Part shown: in pieces, positions 53,019 to 62,560 of the stretch
How positions within the stretch are numbered: the first letter of the stretch is position 1
Layout of the letters: every line of letters begins with the position of its first letter
DNA from: CAZTGZ01 sp964613385
GTDB taxonomy: Bacteria > Bacteroidota > Bacteroidia > NS11-12g > UBA9320
DNA: 64,000 bases
Direction of reading: 5' to 3'
Assembly (NCBI GenBank): GCA_964613385.1
Contig: CAZTGZ010000005.1
Location: 61,217 to 125,216, forward strand
Position numbers and translations under genes: made by a program
The notes under the pieces: generated by a model
What the model saw: only the letters and a program-made list of their open reading frames with translations
Databases searched by the model: none
What the model was told of the DNA's origin: nothing

Positions 53019-55219
53019 AAACCATATGGACATTTTTTCTGATAGGTTTGGTTATTCCTCTCTTCGCTCAAACCTCTGTTAATATCACAGGAAGTCGCAC
53101 CCCTACAACGCCCCTGATGGACGTTGTTAAGTTACAGCAAGAATGGGTACTGTTTTCATCGACAGACCAACTGAGTTTAAAGTTTTTTCACTTTCAGAAG
53201 GAGCACAGCCAGATGCTGTTTAAAATATCCAATGGAACAACCGAAGAAGTATTTTACGGCAATGGAGGCATCGTTGAAAATGACAGTACTTTTGTTTTGC
53301 TCGGCAGAGTACGGAAAGAAAATGTTGCTTTACTGAAAGTGACACGAAGCGGTCGGATTTTATGGTCCAATTACTATAATACCGGAACGGATGAACACCC
53401 GGACAAGATCATTCGACTGAATAACGGAGATTATCTCATATCTGTTCGCACCAATGTATCCTATTACGAATTCGGGGAATGGGGCTCCAGAAGCGGCGTG
53501 ATGCGCGTGGATGAGAACGGAAAATTGAAATGGTTCCGCTTGCTGGATTATCGGTCTGCCAATACTTCATCGGTCATTGCCGGCATGCATGAACTTCCCG
53601 GAGGAAATCTAATCCTGAGCCAATCCTATTCCTCCAATATGGGTTGGTTTAAATTAAATGCGGAAGGCGATAGCCTGAAAAGTCTCATTTCTCAACAAGG
53701 ATTTGCGATTGCCGCAAGCGATTACAATGGCCATGACCTGTTGGCAGCCGTGTCATCGGACAAGAAAGTTGTTACCCTGGATACTATGCTCAATGTGATT
53801 CAGGCGAGCCAAATCAGTTCGACTTCGCTCAACAGTTTCAACCATATTCGCATGCTCAGAAATGGCCATTTTGCAATTGGTGGTAAATATTTAAATGATG
53901 CAGCACTTCTTTATTGTGATTCTGCCTTTCATGTAATCAGAGCATCCTACAAACGGTTTAACCCATCGACCAATTCAACACTGAATGGCATTTTTATGGA
54001 CAACGACACCATTTGCAGCCTGATATATCCTGGTATGGCATTTACCAAACATGGAACCGACTTGACATTGAGCTGTTTTAATATGGTGAATGGTAGCCTT
54101 CTTACCACATCTGATATCAGTAAACCGGTTCTCATTCCTCATATCCCGATTAAAGGTTCTGCCACCTATGACGCATTAACCGGAGTTGTTGCCAGCCTGC
54201 AAAACAATATCCAACCTTCCGCGAATTGCTATTCTTATGATGTTTCTGTTTTACCGGACAAAAATGTTCACGAAAGAACCTGTCCGGAAGTCTCTCTCAA
54301 GCTGTATCTCACCAATCAAGGCACCCAGAATATTCAGAAAGTTCGAATGTTCTGGAAAATCAACGATCAGTTGTTCGATAGTATATTTAACTTTAGTGCG
54401 ATGGGCGTCAAACAGTCCATCTTTATACAGACCGGGAACTTCAACTTAAAGGATAGCATAACGAAGATCAGCGGATGGGTACAAATGCCCAATGACAATG
54501 CAGATCAATTCCCATACAATGATAGTTTTGAGATCGTTTACAGCCAATTCAGAGGTCAAAATGCCGGCCAACTATCTTACACACAGGTTTGTACAGGTAA
54601 ATCCACCAGTATTGCATGTTCCGGGAAGGCCGGGGTCTATGATTGGTATCTGAATCATAGTTTGGTCAAAAATGCCACTGCATCCCCTTTGAGCGTAAAT
54701 ATTCCGGGTAAGTACTTTGTGCGGGAGAAAGATTCAACTTGTTTTTATTATTCAGATACCATCGATGTAACCTTTCACCCCTTACCCATCAAACCGAGTC
54801 TTTATTTGCGGAATGATACATTATTTTCTGATGCCACCTTGCCCAATTATTGGTTGAAAGGCACACAAGTCATAGATAGCAATCGGTCTTTTATGCTGCT
54901 ACAGGGCGAGGGTTCATATACGGTAGTAGCAAGGAATGAATGGGGTTGCGAAACTGTGTCGGATCCGGTTATAACGATACCCGGTAACATAGAAGCCTTC
55001 TTAGGTTATGCATTCTCTATTAAGCAGCGCAACAAGTGCATTGAATGGCTCGGCAATAAAGAAGCCGAATTGAGCCTGTTCAATCTGAATGGACGAAGAG
55101 TTGAACACTGGAACGGACAAACCATACAAAAGTGTTTTTCTGATCTCCATGGAATTTATATACTCCAGGTGAAGGACGGAAGTTATCTGCACCGGCAGAA
55201 AGTTTGCCTGCTGCAATGA
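53015..55219 (+). CDS. Large secreted protein with type IX sorting domain
   Basis: A 734-residue protein with signal peptide (MKTIWTFFLIGLVIPLFAQT), its ATG inside the last bases of the transporter gene. The first 400 residues are beta-rich with propeller-like repeats (GGIVENDSTFVLLGRVR, NGHFAIGGKYLNDAALLYCD). CARDB-like and Ig-like beta-sandwich modules follow (VSLKLYLTNQGTQNIQKVRM, SYTQVCTGKSTSIACSGKAG). The last 70 residues (AELSLFNLNGRRVEHWNGQ and on) resemble a type IX C-terminal domain. It should be exported to the cell surface; its ligand is unknown. It sits between the transporter and a convergent lipoprotein. Confidence 0.72.
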   Translation: MKTIWTFFLIGLVIPLFAQTSVNITGSRTPTTPLMDVVKLQQEWVLFSSTDQLSLKFFHFQKEHSQMLFKISNGTTEEVFYGNGGIVENDSTFVLLGRVRKENVALLKVTRSGRILWSNYYNTGTDEHPDKIIRLNNGDYLISVRTNVSYYEFGEWGSRSGVMRVDENGKLKWFRLLDYRSANTSSVIAGMHELPGGNLILSQSYSSNMGWFKLNAEGDSLKSLISQQGFAIAASDYNGHDLLAAVSSDKKVVTLDTMLNVIQASQISSTSLNSFNHIRMLRNGHFAIGGKYLNDAALLYCDSAFHVIRASYKRFNPSTNSTLNGIFMDNDTICSLIYPGMAFTKHGTDLTLSCFNMVNGSLLTTSDISKPVLIPHIPIKGSATYDALTGVVASLQNNIQPSANCYSYDVSVLPDKNVHERTCPEVSLKLYLTNQGTQNIQKVRMFWKINDQLFDSIFNFSAMGVKQSIFIQTGNFNLKDSITKISGWVQMPNDNADQFPYNDSFEIVYSQFRGQNAGQLSYTQVCTGKSTSIACSGKAGVYDWYLNHSLVKNATASPLSVNIPGKYFVREKDSTCFYYSDTIDVTFHPLPIKPSLYLRNDTLFSDATLPNYWLKGTQVIDSNRSFMLLQGEGSYTVVARNEWGCETVSDPVITIPGNIEAFLGYAFSIKQRNKCIEWLGNKEAELSLFNLNGRRVEHWNGQTIQKCFSDLHGIYILQVKDGSYLHRQKVCLLQ

Positions 55220-55230
55220 AAGTATATTTT

Positions 55231-56451
55231 TTAAAATAGCGTACTCAATCGAGTCAGTGTATTACCGGCGAATTCGTATTGCACGATGCCCTGATCACCG
55301 GTCACGATTAAATGATTCCCTATCACAATTACATCTCTTGCATGAATTTTGGCATCTTCGCCTATTTGGTTGGAGGTAATTTCCTTAAGATTCTCAGAAT
55401 TGAACCATTTGAGCCCCCCATTTCCCATGCATAAGAATAAATTATTATCCTGAACTCCGAGACCCAAAGGCGTTGTAGGGAAAAAATACTCGGCTAAAAT
55501 GATGGGATTGGCGGCATTCTGAACATCAAGTACCATCAATTCATTATTCCCACCACCGCACCTGCTACCGGCGCTCAACGTAGAAAATGCGATGTCGTTT
55601 TGAACAACTACCGGATCACATGAACGGATGTGTTGAATGTTGCTGATGATTTTAGGCACAGCCGGATTGGTCTTATAATCGGCGATGAACACCCCGTTCA
55701 TAGAACCAATGAACAAATAATCTTTATATAGGTAAATGGTCTCAATGGTTCCACGGTTCAGGGGTACAGCAGTTCTTAATACCGGATTTGAGGGCATCGT
55801 GATGTCTATCGGTATAAGTCCGTCATCGTCAACAAAATACAAGTAATTACCGGCCATGGCAAACCGCGCCAATGAACCTCCCTGCCCCTGTCCACTGCGA
55901 TTGTCTGATTCAGAAGAAACCGTTTGGACGTCTTCCATACATCCGAAACAATAATCCCAACCGCGATGGGAATAGTATTTTTTCACCACCTCTTTTTGAA
56001 CAAAACCAATCAGATACATGTCTCCATTACTTTTGGATAGATCAAAAAAAGCGTTTTCGAATCTCTTTATTTCTTTAACCGCGGCCATATTGGAAATATC
56101 CAAAATCAATAAATCAGGCCCGCTGTTCACGTATAAAATATCGTTTCTTACGATAGCGTCAGTACTTCCCGGAATCCTCAGATAACTCTTCCGAACCGGA
56201 CTCGCAGGATTGGAATTGTCTACAACATGAAATCCATCATATTTTTCATTGATCAATAACCAGTCCTTATAAACATAGATGTTACCGGGTTGTATGATGT
56301 CACGTGCATCCTCCTGTGCGAAAGAAGCGCGAATATCCTTTAGTGACAAAAAAGCTGCGGATTCTTCTATGGTTTTATAGGTGATCTCACTTTTATCATT
56401 ACAACCCAAAAACAGAATTGCGGAAATTGTAGCTAATACCCAATTTTTCAT
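55231..56451 (-). CDS. LVIVD-repeat surface lipoprotein
   Basis: About 406 residues from ATG 56451 (MKNWVLATISAILFLGCNDK), lipobox LFLGC; a longer frame to 56493 overlaps the divergent gene and is rejected. The mature protein is a beta-propeller of LVIVD-type repeats, each with a pattern like LLILDISNMAAVKEI (also GFHVVDNSNPASPVRKSYL, LMVLDVQNAANPIILAEY). Such repeats occur on Bacteroidota surface proteins of unknown role. The C-terminal repeat ends TRLSTLF. The opposite-strand gene at 56509 starts 57 bp away, so the two share a short divergent promoter region. Confidence 0.8.
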   Translation of the reverse strand: MKNWVLATISAILFLGCNDKSEITYKTIEESAAFLSLKDIRASFAQEDARDIIQPGNIYVYKDWLLINEKYDGFHVVDNSNPASPVRKSYLRIPGSTDAIVRNDILYVNSGPDLLILDISNMAAVKEIKRFENAFFDLSKSNGDMYLIGFVQKEVVKKYYSHRGWDYCFGCMEDVQTVSSESDNRSGQGQGGSLARFAMAGNYLYFVDDDGLIPIDITMPSNPVLRTAVPLNRGTIETIYLYKDYLFIGSMNGVFIADYKTNPAVPKIISNIQHIRSCDPVVVQNDIAFSTLSAGSRCGGGNNELMVLDVQNAANPIILAEYFFPTTPLGLGVQDNNLFLCMGNGGLKWFNSENLKEITSNQIGEDAKIHARDVIVIGNHLIVTGDQGIVQYEFAGNTLTRLSTLF

Positions 56452-56508
56452 ACTTCGAAAATAACAAAAAAAATGCGAATATTTGAAAGCCATTTACGCG
56501 CACATCGA

Positions 56509-57258
56509 ATGACTATACATCGCTATTCCCGCTGGTTGATTTTGAGCTTTTCTACCATCTTGTGCCAATTTGTTTTTGCTCAAAAAGCAGACGACGAAGT
56601 GATACTCAAGAGTGGAACCGTGCTCTATGGTGCGATTGACAGCATCCAAAGAGATACCTTATTCTTTAAAATAGGCAATCGACTGCCGGTCAGCTTTGCT
56701 ATGTCGGATGTACATCAAATTCAGTCAAGCAAAAAGCGCAAGGATCGTTTACCCAAGACAAGAGAGTCGCTGCCCGACAGTGGATTTTTCTTTATGGGAA
56801 GCATACATGCCGGACTCAGGGCAACGAATGCCAATGGTCGATTCGGTTATCGTTTTTCTCCGGTCTTACAGCCGATTGTAAGTACGAGTTTGTCGAGATA
56901 CTATGCGGCAGGGGCGTCTTTTGTTCAGTGCATGGGTGGTTTAACCGGAAATTTCGAAAATAATTTGTATTACCTTGCCGAAGCCGGCTACGGTTTTAAC
57001 ATCACCACCTCAGAGCAATTCAGCGAAGATCTTTTACATAAGGAAGGCGGATATGCCTGGGCCATGGAACTTGGCATTCGCAAATGGGACAAACCGAATT
57101 CCTATGTTTATCAATACGGATTAAGGTTTATCAGCCAGCAAGCCCAATTTGAGTACAATCAAATCAGGTGGAATTCGCTATTGGGCGACCATACCGTGCA
57201 CATCAATGAAAAGATTGGCTTCCGAAGAGTGGTGTTGACCTTAGGGTTTCTCTTTTAA
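56509..57258 (+). CDS. Outer-membrane barrel protein with N-terminal strand domain
   Basis: 249 residues from ATG 56509 (MTIHRYSRWLILSFSTILCQ), signal peptide ending VFAQ; an earlier in-frame ATG at 56473 lies in the promoter region of the divergent gene. Residues about 30-70 form a small beta domain (DDEVILKSGTVLYGAIDSIQ then RLPVSFAMSDVHQIQ) like that of the gene at 49831, followed by a barrel (NFENNLYYLAEAGYGFNITT, YQYGLRFISQQAQFEY) that ends RRVVLTLGFLF. No substrate is suggested. It converges with the propeller gene downstream (stops one base apart). Confidence 0.65.
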   Translation: MTIHRYSRWLILSFSTILCQFVFAQKADDEVILKSGTVLYGAIDSIQRDTLFFKIGNRLPVSFAMSDVHQIQSSKKRKDRLPKTRESLPDSGFFFMGSIHAGLRATNANGRFGYRFSPVLQPIVSTSLSRYYAAGASFVQCMGGLTGNFENNLYYLAEAGYGFNITTSEQFSEDLLHKEGGYAWAMELGIRKWDKPNSYVYQYGLRFISQQAQFEYNQIRWNSLLGDHTVHINEKIGFRRVVLTLGFLF

Positions 57259-57259
57259 T

Positions 57260-59812
57260 TTACGGAATCACCCATTTAATGGTCGCGGATTGATCATTGT
57301 ATACTGCTTTGAGCACATAGGTTCCTGTAGCCAATCCGTTGGTTGACAAAATGTCAATATGCTCATTATCAACATTTTCGTCGAATAATACACCCAAATT
57401 CCTGCCTAACATATCGGTCAGTTCTATTCTTACCTTACCTGCAACTGGTACTTTAATTCTCATTTCAGATTGATGATTCACCGCGGGGTTTGGATACAGT
57501 TCGAAGGAAAATGTAGCCGGTGAGATTGTATAGAAATAAGCTGCGGAATCAATATTTCCGGTCACCCACAACCCTCCGGAAACACTTCCTGCCCAAACTT
57601 TTTTCCCTGAAGGATCATTCGGATCGAACATCATGGTTCTGGTTCGGCCTCCCACATTTCTGGGGCCTCTTTCCGTACATTGCAATTCGTTGGAACCGGC
57701 TACTATACCGGCTGTGAACAGGCCTCTGCCGTGTGTAGCGATCAAATAGGTTCGGTCAGATTTTCGGTAGCGAATCATATCTACCCTGATGTTGGGAAGA
57801 CCGGCTCCTGTTTTTCTCCAAACCGTATTGGCGCCATCCAGCTTGTCCGTTACAAACATGCCCAATTCTGTTGCGATATAGCATACCGATTCATTGTCGG
57901 GATGAAAAGCAGCCCATCTGACCGGCATATCCGGCAAATTGCCATCCACATTCACCCAGGTTGGTGTATCTGCCAGCGCATTCCGGGTTTCAAAAACATT
58001 CGGAACCCCATAATTGGAGTAAACCACCACAATATGATTTGGATCTTTTTGGCTTACCTCTATGCACGAAGTATAAACTTCATCCGGGAGACTTACCTTT
58101 TTATCCATATTTACCGGGAAATAGTCTTTGTTGGTGGTATGCGCATTTTCCACCCGGAATATTTTACCTCCGGTGGTTCTTCCTATAAATACGGTATTCG
58201 GTAAAGCCACAGAACTTGCGATGGCGGAAAGTTGTCCCCAGGGTCTGGTCACCAGGCGCCATTGGGTACTATCTGCAAAACTGGCATTGTCTAAACGCCA
58301 CAATCCCTGATTGCTTGCCTGATAAATCACTTCGGGATCTGAAGCATCCATTTCTAAAGGGTTAATAAATAACACATTGGCATCTTTAACCTGAGGATTT
58401 GTGATGGTATCCGTGATTCCATTTCTAAAGCGATAAATTCTTCTTTCCTGAGTTGTTGTAAAAATTACCTCTCCATTTTTGTGGTTAACCGCACAAAAGC
58501 TACCATCAGCCCAAGACAATTTTTCGAAATCAGATATGCCTGCAGAAGCGGATATATAAGTGCCATTGTCTTGCGTTCCGCCCAAAACCCGCTGATCTCC
58601 GGCCGCCGGTCCCATAGCACAGGAATAATATTGGGTTACATTGTAGTTTTTGTTTACTTCATAAATAACAGGGCTGTCGGCCGTAAAATGTGTGCACATA
58701 TAAATGCCGCCGTCGTTGCCAAATAGCACGGTATCGCTGTTTTTAAACACTATTTCGTGTTGATCCACATGTACATATTGCTTATTTACTTTAGACCGGG
58801 TATCCCCTTCCGTCAATTGTTCCCAGCTGTCACCACCATCAACGGACCTCCACAGATTCAATCCTCCGGCAACCACAACATCCGGATTATTCGGATCAAC
58901 GGCAATTATCAAATCATACCATCCCTGAATTTTAGCCAATTCTTTATTGCCTCCGGGAGAAGCTACTTCCTTCCAGGTAAGGCCCTTATCTTCAGTCTTA
59001 TAAACACCATTAATTTTCCGATCTGTTCCACTGGAGGTCGGTATGCAATAGGCAATATTGGCATCCGAGGCTGCGGTGGCTATTTCAATTCTGTGAACAG
59101 AAGTGGGCAGTCCGTTCATCCTTTTCACCCAGCTTCCCGGATCTCCACTGGTCGAAAAATATATCCCATCCGTTTGAAAAATACCGGCGCTCACCATTAT
59201 TTCATGGTCAGCGGTCAATTCCAAATCAGCCATTCGATCTACAAGGGCTCCATTATTGGCACCTAAAACCTGTTGCCAGCTCAATCCGCCATTTGAAGAA
59301 CGCATGAGCCCACCTTCCCGGGTTGCAACATAAACATCTCCCGTGGTCGGATGAACCAGGATATCCTGACAATAATAGAAACTGTCATTTATGGTGGATC
59401 CGAGCACAGACCAGGTTTTTCCGGCATCGGTACTTTTCCATACCCCGGCACCCCTGGCTGCATCTGCATTAAACCATCCTTCACCCGTACAGAAGTAATA
59501 GGTTTGCGGATTTCTTGGGTCATACACCATTTTTGAAATACTCAATGTCGCCATTTGATCATCAACGGAAGTCCAGCTATATGGATAGATTTCCCGCTTT
59601 TTCAATGCCTGACTATGTCCAAAATCCGGTTCAACTTGTTGCCATGCCTTGATCAGATCGGCAGGATTTATTCTTCCTGTTGCCGGGTTTTGAGTGCGCA
59701 AACGCTCAAACTCCATAAAGTCCGGTGCTGTATCTCTGTTTTTTAGATCCGGCCGTGCACAAGATTGAAGTATGAGTATCGATATAATTAGGAAATATGA
59801 AAGTAGTTTCAT
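57260..59812 (-). CDS. Secreted sortilin/BNR-type beta-propeller protein with type IX sorting domain
   Basis: About 850 residues from ATG 59812 (MKLLSYFLIISILILQSCAR), with a lipobox-like LQSC; a longer frame to 59896 overlaps folB and is rejected. Many BNR/sortilin-type propeller repeats follow, each with a GVWKSTDAGKTWS-like block (also GVYKTEDKGLTWKEV, GGLMRSSNGGLSWQQVLG, LNLWRSVDGGDSWEQLT). The C-terminus from FSFELYPNPAVNHQSEMRIK is a type A type IX sorting domain. Such propellers bind or cut glycans or act as adhesion modules; no sialidase Asp-box catalysis is evident. Both a lipobox and a type IX tail on one protein is unusual. Confidence 0.75.
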   Translation of the reverse strand: MKLLSYFLIISILILQSCARPDLKNRDTAPDFMEFERLRTQNPATGRINPADLIKAWQQVEPDFGHSQALKKREIYPYSWTSVDDQMATLSISKMVYDPRNPQTYYFCTGEGWFNADAARGAGVWKSTDAGKTWSVLGSTINDSFYYCQDILVHPTTGDVYVATREGGLMRSSNGGLSWQQVLGANNGALVDRMADLELTADHEIMVSAGIFQTDGIYFSTSGDPGSWVKRMNGLPTSVHRIEIATAASDANIAYCIPTSSGTDRKINGVYKTEDKGLTWKEVASPGGNKELAKIQGWYDLIIAVDPNNPDVVVAGGLNLWRSVDGGDSWEQLTEGDTRSKVNKQYVHVDQHEIVFKNSDTVLFGNDGGIYMCTHFTADSPVIYEVNKNYNVTQYYSCAMGPAAGDQRVLGGTQDNGTYISASAGISDFEKLSWADGSFCAVNHKNGEVIFTTTQERRIYRFRNGITDTITNPQVKDANVLFINPLEMDASDPEVIYQASNQGLWRLDNASFADSTQWRLVTRPWGQLSAIASSVALPNTVFIGRTTGGKIFRVENAHTTNKDYFPVNMDKKVSLPDEVYTSCIEVSQKDPNHIVVVYSNYGVPNVFETRNALADTPTWVNVDGNLPDMPVRWAAFHPDNESVCYIATELGMFVTDKLDGANTVWRKTGAGLPNIRVDMIRYRKSDRTYLIATHGRGLFTAGIVAGSNELQCTERGPRNVGGRTRTMMFDPNDPSGKKVWAGSVSGGLWVTGNIDSAAYFYTISPATFSFELYPNPAVNHQSEMRIKVPVAGKVRIELTDMLGRNLGVLFDENVDNEHIDILSTNGLATGTYVLKAVYNDQSATIKWVIP

Positions 59813-60168
59813 GGTTTGGTCAGAGTGAATGAGGTTCGAAGCGTTTGACCCATCGGTGGATGCCATTTGGTGACGGTAACTTCGAGTCCTTCGCATTGAT
59901 TTTTAAATTCGTTGTCGATACCTACAAATATACGTCGGGTTGCTTCTTCAATTAAGGCAATGGGGTCTCCCAGAATATTTTTGACAATCAGATGCACTTT
60001 TTCATAATCCAGAACTCCGGATAAATCGGAAATTGGTTTGGATTGGTCGAGTGTATATCGCATTTCTACCGAAACGGAAACCCTTGATTTACAAAGCCTT
60101 TCACTTTGATACCACCCAATATGAGCGTAAAAATCCATTTCATGGATAGATAATTTACAGTTTGTCAT
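59809..60168 (-). CDS. folB: Dihydroneopterin aldolase (FolB)
   Basis: A 119-residue protein of the tunnelling-fold superfamily: LSIHEMDFYAHIGWYQSERL (the N-terminal FolB block with the pterin-site residues), LDYEKVHLIVKNIL and IEEATRRIFVGIDNEF, and a C-terminal VTVTKWHPPMG. It converts 7,8-dihydroneopterin to 6-hydroxymethyl-dihydropterin in folate synthesis, or acts as epimerase. Its stop overlaps the start of the propeller gene (ATGA), so the two are probably co-transcribed although unrelated. It is divergent from the acyl-CoA dehydrogenase gene. Confidence 0.88.
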   Translation of the reverse strand: MTNCKLSIHEMDFYAHIGWYQSERLCKSRVSVSVEMRYTLDQSKPISDLSGVLDYEKVHLIVKNILGDPIALIEEATRRIFVGIDNEFKNQCEGLEVTVTKWHPPMGQTLRTSFTLTKP

Positions 60169-60226
60169 TTCGTTACAAAAAATAGCTTATTCTGCAATTC
60201 AAAAGGCAGTGGTGATTTCAAAGGCT

Positions 60227-60234
60227 TATTTTTG
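60227..60234 (+). promoter_or_regulatory. Candidate -7 box TATTTTTG for the acyl-CoA dehydrogenase
   Basis: An exact TAnnTTTG match 19 nt before the ATG at 60253. Confidence 0.5.
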
Positions 60235-60252
60235 CAAATCTATACATTTGAG

Positions 60253-61472
60253 ATGAGTTCGATAAACTATGAAGCCCTCAAGGAGCAATTTAAGGGCAAA
60301 GATCAATATCAGCATCCGGATTTCTACTTGCTGGATGAATTACTGACCGAAGAGCATAAACTCATTCGGGATTCTGTGCGCGATTACGTAAAAAAGGAAT
60401 TATCTCCCATCATAGAAGCCTGCAATCAGGCAGCTGAATTTCCCCGGCATATAGTCAAAGGATTGGGAGAAATTGGATGTTTCGGGCCTCAGATTCCAGC
60501 CGAATACGGCGGTGGTGGATTGGATTACATATCCTATGGTTTGGCATGCAGGAGTTGGAACGTTGTGATTCCGGCGTCAGATCAACGGCTTCAGTGCAAG
60601 GATCTCTCGTGATGTATCCCATTTATAAATTCGGTTCAGAAGAACAAAAAAGAAAATATTTACCGGGGTTGGCTTCCGGCGATTTGCTGGGATGCTTCGG
60701 GTTGACCGAACCTGATCACGGTTCAGATCCGGGAAGTATGATTACCCGCTTCGAGGATAAAGGCGACCACTACCTGTTGAATGGAGCAAAAATGTGGATT
60801 TCGAATTCTCCTTTTGCGGATGTTGCTGTGGTATGGGCCAAGGATGAACAAAATGTGATCCGCGGACTAATCGTTGAAAGAGGGATGGAAGGATTTTCAA
60901 CACCTGAAATTCATGGAAAATGGAGTTTGAGGGCCAGCGCAACGGGTGAATTGGTATTTGACAATGTGAAAGTACCCAAAGAAAATCTAATGCCCGGCGT
61001 AAAAGGTCTGAAAGGACCATTAACATGCTTAAATTCTGCACGTTATGGGATAAGTTGGGGGGCTCTCGGTGCAGCCATGGATTGTTACGTAAGCGCGGTG
61101 AACTATGCCGCTCAACGGAAACAATTCGGAAAACCCATTGGCGCTTTTCAGTTACAGCAAAAGAAACTTTCAGAGATGTTGACTGAAATTACCAAGGCTC
61201 AGTTATTGACCTGGCGTTTGGGTGTTTTAATGAATGAAGGGCGCGCCACACCCGCTCAGATTTCCATGGCCAAGCGCAATAATGTGGAAATTGCCCTCAA
61301 CATTGCCAGGGAAGCCAGGCAAATTCATGGAGGTATGGGAATAACCGGCGAATATTCCATTATGAGACATATGATGAATCTGGAAAGTGTGGTTACCTAT
61401 GAAGGAACCCACGATATCCATCTCCTGATTTTAGGGATGGAGATCACCGGAGAGAATGCATTCAACGGATGA
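60253..61472 (+). CDS. Glutaryl-CoA dehydrogenase-like acyl-CoA dehydrogenase with a frameshift
   Basis: From ATG 60253 the frame gives MSSINYEALKEQFKGKDQYQ to AEYGGGGLDYISYGLACR, then runs off at about 60550. The next frame continues the same protein with QELERCDSGVRSTASVQGSL, CFGLTEPDHGSDPGSM, MWISNSPFADVAVVWAKDEQ, KWSLRASATGELVFDNVKVP and the catalytic glutamate in VVTYEGTHDIHLLI, stop at 61472. One base appears to be missing near 60549. FAD-dependent dehydrogenases of this type act on glutaryl-CoA or related acyl-CoA. The frameshift is either a sequence error or a recent loss of function. Its stop overlaps the next gene by 4 nt. Confidence 0.82.
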
Positions 61473-62560
61473 AAAGGCTTTTTTTCCTGAGTTTATTGTT
61501 GTTTCAGGCTTTTATCAGCCGGGCAGGATTTGATTACACTCCCGCCTTGATTCATTTGTCGAAAGCCGGACAACATGATTCCATCGGATTTAATCTGGTG
61601 TCAGAATTTCCCAAACTTATCTACCGCAAAATCATGTCAGGAGATGTTATTCTCTGGCAAAGCCCGGAAATGAAAGTAAAAGTTAGCCCGGAAGCGCTCA
61701 TAGAATTGGAGAATACCTCCAAAACCAATATGCAGGAAGTGCGCGACTTGTTCATCCATGAACTTTGGAGGCAGTTTCGCAAGGAATTTGAATTCAATAT
61801 CATCGGTTTTAGCTTTATCAATGAGACCCTGAATGGTTCCAAAATTCATTACGGCTATGTTGATGCACAATCCATCAAAGAGTTGCTAAATTCTACGGTA
61901 ATCACCACGAATTCCAACGGACCGGCCAGCCTCACCTATTGGAATGCGCTCTATAGCAAAGAGTATTATTTCAATATTGTACAATTCGGAAGCAATAACT
62001 TCCAAAAGAATCTGTCACAAAGTCTTGACCTCAAAAAATCATTGTTTCAGGACCCTAAGATTCATTCCAATGCCATCGGATTAGCCCAGAGCAAGGAAAT
62101 TCACTATAGTCTTTATGCCTCCAATCCGGCGAATCAGATTTTATTCGATGCCTTGAATGCACACTTCAATAAAAATAAAGAGGATTTTTATAACCTCGGT
62201 GGTGATCAGATAATCAGTTACTTAAACAAAGGAGAAGCCATCAGCATTTCTAAAATTGAAGTGATAGAATTGCTGAGTAAGGAAAAAGGCATTCCGGGTA
62301 GCATTGTAAAAGAAGTGATCATTTATTGCGAAGGGTTTCCTTTGAAAGCCGTAAATCCGGATATCAAAATACAGGTAAATCTTCGACCTTTATTTGAGTA
62401 CCTCGGACTTCACGAAGGCGCTCTGGTGTTGAATCGTATCAACAATCAGAAAATTCCCGAAGCGCAAAGTCCATTTTACCTCAAAGCGCTCGATGAATTA
62501 CCCTGGAATAAACTCAGTTCATGTTTAGATAAATCTACGATCAATGAATCAAGAAATTAA
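61469..62560 (+). CDS. Exported protein of unknown function, faintly GldN-like
   Basis: A 363-residue protein with signal peptide (MKRLFFLSLLLFQAFISRAG), coupled to the acyl-CoA dehydrogenase by a 4-nt overlap and overlapping the phosphomutase start by 17 nt. The stretch LIYRKIMSGDVILWQSPEMK, then VSPEALIELENTSKTNMQEV, is weakly reminiscent of gliding-motility GldN-type proteins, but no clear family is recognised. It has no membrane segment beyond the signal peptide and is beta-strand-poor, helix-rich in the middle. Operon partners do not define its role. Confidence 0.55.
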   Translation: MKRLFFLSLLLFQAFISRAGFDYTPALIHLSKAGQHDSIGFNLVSEFPKLIYRKIMSGDVILWQSPEMKVKVSPEALIELENTSKTNMQEVRDLFIHELWRQFRKEFEFNIIGFSFINETLNGSKIHYGYVDAQSIKELLNSTVITTNSNGPASLTYWNALYSKEYYFNIVQFGSNNFQKNLSQSLDLKKSLFQDPKIHSNAIGLAQSKEIHYSLYASNPANQILFDALNAHFNKNKEDFYNLGGDQIISYLNKGEAISISKIEVIELLSKEKGIPGSIVKEVIIYCEGFPLKAVNPDIKIQVNLRPLFEYLGLHEGALVLNRINNQKIPEAQSPFYLKALDELPWNKLSSCLDKSTINESRN

